Assembly (NCBI RefSeq): GCF_003313505.1
Contig: NZ_QMHO01000002.1
Coordinates: 1-64,000, forward strand
Source of the DNA: Pedobacter nanyangensis
GTDB taxonomy: Bacteria; Bacteroidota; Bacteroidia; Sphingobacteriales; Sphingobacteriaceae
DNA: 64,000 nt
Reading direction: 5' to 3'
In this document: positions 9,342 through 17,760 of the stretch, in pieces
Layout of the letters: every line of letters begins with the position of its first letter
Numbering within the stretch: the first letter of the stretch is position 1
Program-made: the position numbers and the translations under genes
Notes under the pieces: generated by a model
Told to the model about the DNA's origin: nothing
The model's database searches: none
What the model saw: only the letters and a program-made list of their open reading frames with translations

Positions 9342-10691
9342 ATGAAGAATCAAATGCTATTTCTTTGCACGTTCCTAAGCGTTGGCTTGGGTGCTTGCAA
9401 GGATAAATACGACTACCCCATTCCACGGAACTCCTTTGAGGAAACTACCACACCACCTCCGGCCAAGGTAACCGTAGTGAAGGTTAACAACCAGTGGCAA
9501 ATGCAGGTGAACGGAAAAGAATTTTACATTAAAGGCGTTGCTTCCAATAACTATCACGATTTAGCGATTAAATATGGGGCCAATACTGCCAGAACTTATG
9601 GCGTAGCCGCTAATACCAGGGAAATTTTAGATAAAGCGCATGCCGCCGGAGTATATGTAAACTTCGGTTTGTACATCGGTAGAGAAACAGATGGCTTCGA
9701 TTATAATAATACAACCGCCGTAAGCCAGCAGTTAGAAAAAATGAAGCAGGATATCCTTCGGTTTAAAGATCATCCGGCACTTTTATGTTGGTCTATCGGT
9801 AACGAGGCTGAGGCCAGTTATACCAATACTAAATTATGGAATGCAATTGAGGATATCGCGAAGTTTATTCACGAGAATGATCCCAATCATCCTACCACCA
9901 CTACCTTGGCAAGTTCTAATGTAGAGCACATCAAGAACATCATGAATTTGGCGCCAAGTATTGATATCTTGTCGGTAAATACCTATGCCCCTAATTTGCC
10001 CGGTGTTTTGGGCAACGTAACCACGGCAGGCTGGCAAAAGCCCTACATGATTACCGAGTTTGGGCCTAGGGGAACTTGGCAAATGGCACCTGAGCCAACT
10101 CGGGTATTAACGTGGGGCGGTTTGGTAGAGCAAACCAGCACCGAAAAAGCCGATATTTATCTTCAAGCTTATCAGGATAATATTATTGCTAATAAAGCAA
10201 ATGGCTGTATAGGCTCCTTTGTTTTTCTGTGGGGATACCAAACTCACGGCGAGGTATTGACCTGGTTCGGGATGTTTGATCAAAAGGGCTATACTTTTCC
10301 CGCTGTAGACGCCATGCAGTTTGCCTGGACGGGCAGCTATCCGGCCAACAGGGCTCCCGTAATCCAAAATCGTAACCAGATGTTGATGGATGGCAAAAAA
10401 GCCGAAGACAATATTATGGTAGCCAAGGCTTCGGCACATACCGCTTCGGTAGTGGCCACAGATCCGGAAAATGATCCATTAACTTACGCTTGGCGCATTG
10501 TAAAAGAAAAGGCTGCAAGGGCCGATGGTAGTTTGGCCGATGGTATCACTGGATTAATCAACACTAACACCACTGCAAACATCACTTTTACGGCGCCAAA
10601 CGAAACGGGTGCTTATCGCCTAATTGTGTTCGTATCTGACAACGCCAACAAGAAAGTAGCAAGTGCAGTCATTCCATTTTATGTTAATTGA
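9342..10691 (+). CDS. TIM-barrel glycoside hydrolase lipoprotein (GH2-like), copy 1
   Basis: A 449-aa lipoprotein (lipobox LGAC, Cys19). The catalytic TIM barrel spans about residues 45-330. Clan-A features are visible: Glu155 in SIGNEA as probable acid/base and Glu239 in ITEFGPRG as probable nucleophile. A C-terminal PKD/Ig-like domain (about 345-449) follows the linker YPANRAPVI. It would cut a beta-linked glycan at the cell surface or in the periplasm; the exact family and substrate cannot be fixed from sequence alone. The paralogue at 14359-15741 shares the whole architecture and both glutamates. Confidence 0.8.
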   Translation: MKNQMLFLCTFLSVGLGACKDKYDYPIPRNSFEETTTPPPAKVTVVKVNNQWQMQVNGKEFYIKGVASNNYHDLAIKYGANTARTYGVAANTREILDKAHAAGVYVNFGLYIGRETDGFDYNNTTAVSQQLEKMKQDILRFKDHPALLCWSIGNEAEASYTNTKLWNAIEDIAKFIHENDPNHPTTTTLASSNVEHIKNIMNLAPSIDILSVNTYAPNLPGVLGNVTTAGWQKPYMITEFGPRGTWQMAPEPTRVLTWGGLVEQTSTEKADIYLQAYQDNIIANKANGCIGSFVFLWGYQTHGEVLTWFGMFDQKGYTFPAVDAMQFAWTGSYPANRAPVIQNRNQMLMDGKKAEDNIMVAKASAHTASVVATDPENDPLTYAWRIVKEKAARADGSLADGITGLINTNTTANITFTAPNETGAYRLIVFVSDNANKKVASAVIPFYVN

Positions 10692-10693
10692 TC

Positions 10694-11914
10694 ATGGCTA
10701 TGAGAAATAAAATATCAAAAATTTTGATCGCCTTTTTAGCTATCGTTGCGGTAGCCTGTAAAAAGGACAAAGCAAATCAGCAGGAAATTGTGTTTTCGGT
10801 AAAGGTAACCCAAAAAACAGCCCTGCCAGCGGTAGTTACCCCTGCCGATGAAATCAAGTTTGATTTGAACGTAACCGCAAACGGAGGTGCAAAGCTAAAC
10901 AGCGTTGAACTAAGTTTGGATGGTACCGGCCTTACCACGGTGAGTGCCAATGGCGCTGCCCAGGTAGACCTACAGCACACCTACAAGCCCACTACAACAG
11001 AAGTAGGCAGAAGCTTGATCTTCAGGCTGAAGGCTACAAATTCGGAAGGGAAGACTGTGGAAAGAGATCTGATGGTTTACGTGCAATCTGCGCCAGCTAA
11101 TATTTCGGTGCTATTGCCGGCTACGGCACCTACAGAAATTAAGGATAATGAAGTGGCTGATTTTAACCTTGTAGTGAAATCTGAGAATGACATCAGGTAC
11201 ATCAAAACCTTTTTGAACCAAACTGAAATAACGGCGCTCACTAAAAATACATTCCCTAACCCTAAAGAAGATAGCTACCACTTTACTTATCAGCCAATGG
11301 TAACCGATATCGATAAAACCCTGGAGTTTTATGTAGAGGTAATGGATGTTTTGGGCAATTTGGTGAGGCATCCTTTTACAATTACGGTTAAACGCTCTGT
11401 TGCGGTAGATTTCAATGTTTATGCCAACGTAGTATTGGGCGCACAGCGAAGCACTGGGCCCGGACCATTCTTTAATGCTACAACTGGAGAAGTATATGTT
11501 ACCACGGGTGCGGCAGCAAAATCGGCAAGTATAGATTTAGTGACTTTCTACAGTGGTTCAACCAATAGTTATAACATTACTTCGCCAACATTGGCCACGG
11601 TTTCGGCTAACATTTACACGGTTGCACTTTACGGAGCGGATGCTTTAGATAATTGGCCAACTCGAAACAAAACGTTGATCAAAAAAATTACCTTATCACA
11701 AAGCGAATTTGATCTGATTGGCTCCTCTGCAGATATCCAAAACTTGTACACCAGCGCTAGTGTGGCAGCGGGTGAAACTTCTGCCGGCATGGCCAATGGA
11801 AATGTGATTGTATTTTTAACGGCCGGCAATAAATATGGTGTTTTATTATTAAAAGCGAGATCAGCAAATGCCAATACAGGAAACGTAACGGTAGATGTTA
11901 AAGTCCAAAAATAA
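10694..11914 (+). CDS. Surface lipoprotein with Ig-like domains, probable glycan-binding protein
   Basis: About 406 aa. A TTG at 10688 opens the frame but overlaps the previous gene's stop; ATG 10694 or ATG 10700 gives a better lipoprotein signal (LAIVAVACKK), so I start at 10694. The body has two Ig/PKD-like beta-sandwich repeats (about 30-130 and 135-235) and a distinct C-terminal part (about 240-405). No catalytic motif is seen. Its position among surface glycosidases suggests a SusE/F-like surface glycan-binding protein. That role is inferred from context, not from homology I can name. Confidence 0.65.
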   Translation: MAMRNKISKILIAFLAIVAVACKKDKANQQEIVFSVKVTQKTALPAVVTPADEIKFDLNVTANGGAKLNSVELSLDGTGLTTVSANGAAQVDLQHTYKPTTTEVGRSLIFRLKATNSEGKTVERDLMVYVQSAPANISVLLPATAPTEIKDNEVADFNLVVKSENDIRYIKTFLNQTEITALTKNTFPNPKEDSYHFTYQPMVTDIDKTLEFYVEVMDVLGNLVRHPFTITVKRSVAVDFNVYANVVLGAQRSTGPGPFFNATTGEVYVTTGAAAKSASIDLVTFYSGSTNSYNITSPTLATVSANIYTVALYGADALDNWPTRNKTLIKKITLSQSEFDLIGSSADIQNLYTSASVAAGETSAGMANGNVIVFLTAGNKYGVLLLKARSANANTGNVTVDVKVQK

Positions 11915-11917
11915 GTA

Positions 11918-14254
11918 ATGACAAATATTGAAAAACGAGGAGCGAGCCTAAGAAAATTAGGTTTGCTAGCCCTCTTATTATGCTTATTTTTCGCTGTAAA
12001 TGCGCAAAATAAGCCTTTATATCTTGATCCTAAACAACCAACAAAATCGAGGGTAAAAGACTTGATGGACAGGATGACCCTGGATATGAAAATAGCGCAG
12101 ATGTGTCAATACGTAGGTTTGGAGCACATGCGTGAAGCCGAAAAGAACATTTCGGAACAGGAACTGCTAAACGGCCATGCCAGAGGTTTTTACAAAGGTT
12201 TGCACTCCGAAGGTGTAGAGCGTATGGTAAAGCAGGGTGTTATAGGTTCTTTTCTGCATGTGCTGGACGTGAAAGAAGCCAATCATCTACAAAAACTGGC
12301 AGAACAAAGCCCACTGAAAATACCTTTGTTGTTGGGTATTGATGCCATCCACGGTAATGGCTTGATGTCGGGTTCTACCATTTATCCATCGCCAATTACC
12401 ATGGCGTCTACATTTGCGCCTTCACTAATTGAGCGGTCTTTTAGGCAAACCGCTCTAGAAATGCGTGCTGTTGGGATGCATTGGGCATTTTCACCAAACA
12501 TCGAAGTGGCCAGGGATCCAAGATGGGGCAGGGTAGGCGAAAGTTTTGGCGAAGATCCATTCTTGGTTACGCAAATGGGCATCGCTTCGGTGCGTGGCTT
12601 GCAAATGAACATTTTTGATCGCGATAAAAGTGTACTAGCTTGCATCAAACACCTCACTGGCGGCGGCATAGGCAACAACGGAACCAATGCATCGCCCGTT
12701 GAAATTGGAGAAGGTGAGTTGCGAAATGTTTTCTTGGCACCATTTAAGGCCACCATCGAAAAAGCCAGGCCTTACTCGCTAATGCCGGCGCACAACGAAA
12801 TCAACGGCGTGCCCTGCCATGCCAACAAATGGCTGATGACCGATATTGTACGTAACGAATATGGTTTTGAAGGTTTCATTGTAAGTGATTGGATGGACAT
12901 GGAATCATTGAGCAACAAGCATAAGATGACACCAACGGTGAAAGATGCCTTTCAGGTTGCGGTAGATGCCGGAGTAGATATGCACATGCACGGCCCTATC
13001 TTTTTGGATAACATTAAAGAACTGATTGCTGAAGGCCGCTTGACTGAGGCCCGTATCAATGCGGCTTGTGAGAAAATCTTGGAAGCAAAGTTTATACTTG
13101 GCCTCTTCGAGAACAGATATGTAGATGAAAAGAAAATCAATAAAACGGTTTTCATCAAAGAACATCAGCAAACCGCTTTAGAAATTGCCAGGAAAGGAGT
13201 GGTGCTGTTGAAAAACAAAAAGCAGGTTCTGCCTCTTGCCGCACAGCGGTATCATAATATTTTGGTGGTTGGCCCTAATATGGATAACCAGGCTATCATG
13301 GGCGATTGGGTGTTTGAACAGCCTCGTGCAAACTATAAAACTTTACTGGATGGTATAAAAAGCTTAGCGGGAACAAGCAAGGTGCATGCGGTAGATGTGG
13401 GATGGAATTTAAGACAGATGAACAGTGATTCCATCGCCAGATCTGTAAAGCTTGCAAGCGATATGGACCTGATTGTGGTAGCTTTGGGCGAAGATTCTTT
13501 TAGGCAACATTGGAAAGACAAAACTGCAGGTGAAAACCGCGATAGAATGGATCTGAACCTTTGGGGAAAACAACAATATCTGGTAGAAGAACTGAAAAAA
13601 ACAGGGAAGCCCATGGTGGTGGTGCTCATTAACGGACGCCCTTTAACCACCTCTTGGCTAGAAGATCATGCCGACGCGATTGTGGAAGCTTGGGAACCGG
13701 GTTCATTGGGCGGCCAGGCAATTGCCGAGGTTATATTTGGAAAGGTAAACCCCAGTGGGAAACTGCCCATCACCATCCCCCGGCACGTAGGGCAAGTGCC
13801 AATCTACTACTACCAAAAGCCATCGCAATATTCGCATCCTTTTATCGATGGGAACAAAGACCCCTTGTATCCATTCGGTTACGGTTTAAGCTACACCAGT
13901 TTTAAGTATTCGAATTTAAGCAGTGCCAAGGATCTTAAATATGGCGACTCATTAAAAGTAACCGTAGAAGTGCAAAATACCGGCGAGCTGGATGGAGAAG
14001 AAGTAGTGCAGTTGTACCTGCGTGATGATTTTGGTTTGGTCACCAGGCCAGTAAAGTTATTGGTGGGCTTCGAACGTGTGTTCCTTAAAAAAGGCGAGAA
14101 GAAAAGCATCAAGTTTACCTTGGGCAAAGAGGCTTTTGGATTTTACGATAACAGGGGCAAATACACTTTTGAAGCAGGAAGTTTTACCCTAATGGCCGGG
14201 GGAAGCTCGCTGAATAAAGACCAGATTTTTCAGAAAGTGGAGGTAAGGGAATAG
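11918..14254 (+). CDS. Glycoside hydrolase family 3, beta-glucosidase type
   Basis: A 778-aa exported GH3 enzyme of the BglX type (signal peptide about 12-30). The N-terminal barrel shows the family signatures KH (Lys244-His245) and the nucleophile Asp324 in FIVSDWMDM. The (alpha/beta)6 sandwich follows (about 400-630), then a C-terminal fibronectin-III-like domain (about 690-770). Length and domain order are normal. It would release terminal beta-linked glucose or a related sugar from oligosaccharides imported by the SusC/D pair. It starts 3 bp after the preceding gene. Confidence 0.92.
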   Translation: MTNIEKRGASLRKLGLLALLLCLFFAVNAQNKPLYLDPKQPTKSRVKDLMDRMTLDMKIAQMCQYVGLEHMREAEKNISEQELLNGHARGFYKGLHSEGVERMVKQGVIGSFLHVLDVKEANHLQKLAEQSPLKIPLLLGIDAIHGNGLMSGSTIYPSPITMASTFAPSLIERSFRQTALEMRAVGMHWAFSPNIEVARDPRWGRVGESFGEDPFLVTQMGIASVRGLQMNIFDRDKSVLACIKHLTGGGIGNNGTNASPVEIGEGELRNVFLAPFKATIEKARPYSLMPAHNEINGVPCHANKWLMTDIVRNEYGFEGFIVSDWMDMESLSNKHKMTPTVKDAFQVAVDAGVDMHMHGPIFLDNIKELIAEGRLTEARINAACEKILEAKFILGLFENRYVDEKKINKTVFIKEHQQTALEIARKGVVLLKNKKQVLPLAAQRYHNILVVGPNMDNQAIMGDWVFEQPRANYKTLLDGIKSLAGTSKVHAVDVGWNLRQMNSDSIARSVKLASDMDLIVVALGEDSFRQHWKDKTAGENRDRMDLNLWGKQQYLVEELKKTGKPMVVVLINGRPLTTSWLEDHADAIVEAWEPGSLGGQAIAEVIFGKVNPSGKLPITIPRHVGQVPIYYYQKPSQYSHPFIDGNKDPLYPFGYGLSYTSFKYSNLSSAKDLKYGDSLKVTVEVQNTGELDGEEVVQLYLRDDFGLVTRPVKLLVGFERVFLKKGEKKSIKFTLGKEAFGFYDNRGKYTFEAGSFTLMAGGSSLNKDQIFQKVEVRE

Positions 14255-14358
14255 CTCGTTAAGCTCCTGTAAATACCTCCGATCAAAATGGGAGTGGCTT
14301 AGTGGGTAAGGATGTTAGCTAAATAATCAACCAATTATAAACCTAAAATGTATGTGTT

Positions 14359-15741
14359 ATGAAAAAATTATTAGCTGTTTTAACATTGTTTACGCTGGTT
14401 TCCTGTCAAAAGGAATCGACATTGTCCGATCTAGATGCCATTGGTCAGTCTAGTTCGCTTGAAAATGCCCTTGCATTAAATAATGTACCGTCTGTAGTTA
14501 CGGTGGTCAAAGAAAACGGGATATGGAAGCTCAAGCGCAATGGTCAAAATTACATTGTAAAAGGGGTGGCCGCAAGTAAGGCGCTCAATTCCAATATCAC
14601 TAACTACATCATCGCGTTAAAATCATTTAGTGGGAACACCATTAGAACTTACAGCGTTAACGAATTTACACAAGATATCTTAGATGAAGCTTACGCCAAC
14701 GGAATTTCCGTATGCTTGGGCTTGTGGGTGAATAGGGAAGCAGATAATTTCGATTACGACGATACGACTGCGGTTAACCAACAACTGTTGAATTTAAAGG
14801 CGCAGGTACTCGCCTACAAAGATCATCCGGCATTGTTGATGTGGGGAGTGGGCAATGAAGTAGATGCGTCTTACACCAACCTAAAGGTTTGGAACGCCAT
14901 CAATGATATCGCGGCAATGATCCATACGGAAGACGGAAATCATCCAGTGACGACCATGTTAGCGAATACGTTGCCAGCTAAAATTACAGAGATCAAAAAT
15001 AGAGCACCACAGCTTGACCTGATCTGCTCCAATACTTATGCGCCTAATTTGCCTGCGGTAACTTCTAATTTGCAGCAAGGTGGATGGACCAAACCTTACA
15101 TGATCACAGAGTTTGGCCCCCGTGGTACGTGGCAAATGAACCCAGAGCCTACCCGTATTTTACCTTGGGGCGCCCTGGTAGAACAAACCAGTACCGAAAA
15201 GGCAGAGATTTACAGAAGTAGCTATAACCAATATATCAAAGCTAATTTCAACAATGGCTGTTTAGGTTCTTTTGCTTTTGTATGGGGCTACCAAACGCAT
15301 GGTGCCGTACTTACCTGGTTTGGTTTCCATACTACTGAAGGCAGGACTTTCGGTGCGGCAGATATCATGAAGCGGGTTTGGTCAGATTGGTATCCAGCTA
15401 ATCGGGCACCAGAAATTGCCTCAAGAAACAATATGACATTGGCAGGCCAACACGCTGAAGATGCCATTTATTTGGCAAAAGGAAGTACAAAAACGGCTGC
15501 TGTAACCGCTTCAGATCCTGATAATGATCCGTTAGTATATGAATGGCGGATAGTTCCGGAAGGTGTAGCAGGCCCAGGTGGCGTTCCACATCCAGGTTTG
15601 ACCGGACTGATCACCACCAATGGTAACAGTACGGTTTCGTTCACCGTGCCGTCAACCGCCGGGGCATACAGGTTGTATGTGTATGTAAAAGATAACCATA
15701 ATAAGGTAGCGAGTGCGGTAATCCCTTTTTATGCCCAATAA
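14359..15741 (+). CDS. TIM-barrel glycoside hydrolase lipoprotein (GH2-like), copy 2
   Basis: A 460-aa lipoprotein (LFTLVSC, Cys16) paralogous to the protein at 9342-10691 along its whole length. Glu167 in GVGNEV and Glu251 in ITEFGPRG match the catalytic pair of copy 1. The C-terminal PKD/Ig-like domain follows the same YPANRAPEI linker. Copy 2 has a longer N-terminal linker and a slightly different substrate loop after KGVAASKA, so the two copies may cut different linkages of one glycan. A 104-bp gap separates it from the GH3 gene. Confidence 0.8.
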   Translation: MKKLLAVLTLFTLVSCQKESTLSDLDAIGQSSSLENALALNNVPSVVTVVKENGIWKLKRNGQNYIVKGVAASKALNSNITNYIIALKSFSGNTIRTYSVNEFTQDILDEAYANGISVCLGLWVNREADNFDYDDTTAVNQQLLNLKAQVLAYKDHPALLMWGVGNEVDASYTNLKVWNAINDIAAMIHTEDGNHPVTTMLANTLPAKITEIKNRAPQLDLICSNTYAPNLPAVTSNLQQGGWTKPYMITEFGPRGTWQMNPEPTRILPWGALVEQTSTEKAEIYRSSYNQYIKANFNNGCLGSFAFVWGYQTHGAVLTWFGFHTTEGRTFGAADIMKRVWSDWYPANRAPEIASRNNMTLAGQHAEDAIYLAKGSTKTAAVTASDPDNDPLVYEWRIVPEGVAGPGGVPHPGLTGLITTNGNSTVSFTVPSTAGAYRLYVYVKDNHNKVASAVIPFYAQ

Positions 15742-15759
15742 ACATTTGATAGATAAATA

Positions 15760-17748
15760 ATGATGAAAAAAGCACTTGTTATTTTGTTATGCTTGCCATT
15801 TTCGCTGTTTGCAAGACAAAAAGAGATTTCGGTAGATATCTGTATCTACGGCGGTACTTCTGCCGGCGTAATTTCTGCGTACACCGCAGCAAAGGCAGGT
15901 AAAAAGGTTATTGTAGTGGAGCAGGGAGCTAGGCTCGGTGGACTAAGCTCAGGTGGTTTAGGCATGACTGACATCGGAAATAAATATGTAGTTTCTGGCT
16001 TGGCCTTAGATTTTTACCGAAGGCTTGGCAACCATTATGGTAATTTCGAGAGTTGGATTTTCGAGCCTAAAGTAGCCTTGCAAGTTTTTAAGGACTATAT
16101 CAAAGATGCTAAAGTAGACGTATTTTATCATCAACAGTTGGTAGGCGTAACCAAGAAAGGAAAGTCGATCAGTGAAATCGCGGTAGCAAATACAGAAAAT
16201 AATACGCCGCAAACCATCAACATAAAAGCAAAAATGTTTTTAGACTGTACTTACGAGGGCGATTTGATGGCCAGGGCCGGTGTAAGCTATTTTGTAGGCA
16301 GGGAAGATAACAGTGTCTATAACGAAACCTTAAGTGGAGTGCAGTTGTTGAAACAGCATCAGCTGCCTGATGGCGTAGATCCCTATGTGGAAAAAGGAAA
16401 CCCGGCAAGTGGTTTATTATGGGGAATTAGCAATGAAACTTTAAAACCTAATGGAACTGGGGATAAAAAAGTACAGGCCTATAATTTCCGCATTGCGCTC
16501 ACCAACAACCCGAGCAATTTGGTAGAGATCACCAAACCCGATAACTACGATCCAAAACGGTACGAGCTGTTGGTTAGGCAGAAAGAGATACAGCCCTGGA
16601 AAGGATTAAACGATGTTTTTATCTGGAGTTTGATGCCCAACCAAAAAACAGATATCAATAACCGGAACGGGATGTCTACCGATATGATTGGTGCCAATTG
16701 GGATTATCCAGAAGCAGATTACGCCCAAAGGAAACAGATCATCAAAGCACATGAGGAATACACCAAAGGGCTATTGTACTTTGTAGGTAATGATCCAAGG
16801 ATACCCGAATTTATCAGAAAGGAAATGAAGACTTGGGGCTATCCTAAAGACGAATATGTTGAGCATGGGAATTGGTCGCCACAACTCTATATCAGAGAAG
16901 CTAGACGCATGGTTAGCGATGTAGTAATGAACCAAAACCACTGCCAGGGCAGGGAAGTAGTTACCGACGAGATCGGCTATGCCGCTTACACAATGGACTC
17001 CCACAACTGCGATAGATTGGTGGTTAACGGAATGGTCAAAAACGAAGGCAATGTAGAGGTTGGAGGTTTTCCGCCTTTTCCAATTTCCTACCGCGCTATA
17101 GTGCCAAAGCGTAGCGAAGTGGACAATCTGCTGGTGCCGGTTTGTCTATCTGCTTCGCACATCGCTTTCGGTTCCATTAGAATGGAGCCCGTGTTTATGG
17201 TATTGGCGCAATCGGCTGCAGTGGCAGCAACCATCGCTATTGATAAAAAGATAGCGATACAGAACGTAGTGGTGGATGACATCAGGGCCGTTTTGAAAGC
17301 TAATCCAAAAGCAGATTTTCGCAGTCCTGATATCATCAGTGAAGTTGCTGACCAAAAGAACGTAACCGTAACTGGAACTTGGGAAAAAGTAGCGGCCAAA
17401 GGCTATGGCAAGTATTATTTAATGAGTTCTTCAACAAATCAAGAGGCCAGCGTAAAGTTTGGTTTCGATAACAAAGCCAAATCAGGAAGATATAAAGCTT
17501 ATTACTATTACCCTAAAGGTGTGCAGGATGCGGAGGAAATACAGTTAGAAATCTATAACGGAAAGGATAGTAAATCTATTCCGTTAAATTTAAAGGATGT
17601 AAAAATCCAAGGACAAACAACCAGTACTTGGGTAGAGATAGGAGAATTTGATTTCAACTTTTCGGCGAATGCTTATTTGAAGGTTGCCACTAAAAATGTG
17701 CAGGGAGATGTTAAGGCAAATGCCGTGTTACTTGTTCCCAATAAATAA
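15760..17748 (+). CDS. FAD-dependent oxidoreductase with golvesin-like C-terminal domain
   Basis: A 662-aa exported protein. Residues about 20-540 are paralogous to the oxidoreductase at 7695-9329, with DICIYGGTSAGVISAYTAAK, LGGLSSGGLGMTDIG and ASHIAFGSIRMEPVFMVLAQ. The extra C-terminal 120 residues (GTWEKVAAKGYGKYYLMSS onwards) resemble the golvesin C-terminal/xanthan-lyase-type beta domain, probably carbohydrate-binding. This suggests the enzyme acts on a polymer or surface-bound sugar. Databases often name such proteins xanthan lyase, but no lyase domain is visible. Confidence 0.82.
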   Translation: MMKKALVILLCLPFSLFARQKEISVDICIYGGTSAGVISAYTAAKAGKKVIVVEQGARLGGLSSGGLGMTDIGNKYVVSGLALDFYRRLGNHYGNFESWIFEPKVALQVFKDYIKDAKVDVFYHQQLVGVTKKGKSISEIAVANTENNTPQTINIKAKMFLDCTYEGDLMARAGVSYFVGREDNSVYNETLSGVQLLKQHQLPDGVDPYVEKGNPASGLLWGISNETLKPNGTGDKKVQAYNFRIALTNNPSNLVEITKPDNYDPKRYELLVRQKEIQPWKGLNDVFIWSLMPNQKTDINNRNGMSTDMIGANWDYPEADYAQRKQIIKAHEEYTKGLLYFVGNDPRIPEFIRKEMKTWGYPKDEYVEHGNWSPQLYIREARRMVSDVVMNQNHCQGREVVTDEIGYAAYTMDSHNCDRLVVNGMVKNEGNVEVGGFPPFPISYRAIVPKRSEVDNLLVPVCLSASHIAFGSIRMEPVFMVLAQSAAVAATIAIDKKIAIQNVVVDDIRAVLKANPKADFRSPDIISEVADQKNVTVTGTWEKVAAKGYGKYYLMSSSTNQEASVKFGFDNKAKSGRYKAYYYYPKGVQDAEEIQLEIYNGKDSKSIPLNLKDVKIQGQTTSTWVEIGEFDFNFSANAYLKVATKNVQGDVKANAVLLVPNK

Positions 17749-17760
17749 TAACAAACCAAT

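Noticed and set aside
15760..17748. Xanthan lyase, a name often attached to this architecture
   Set aside because: The protein shows an FAD-binding oxidoreductase domain and a golvesin-like tail but no polysaccharide lyase domain.
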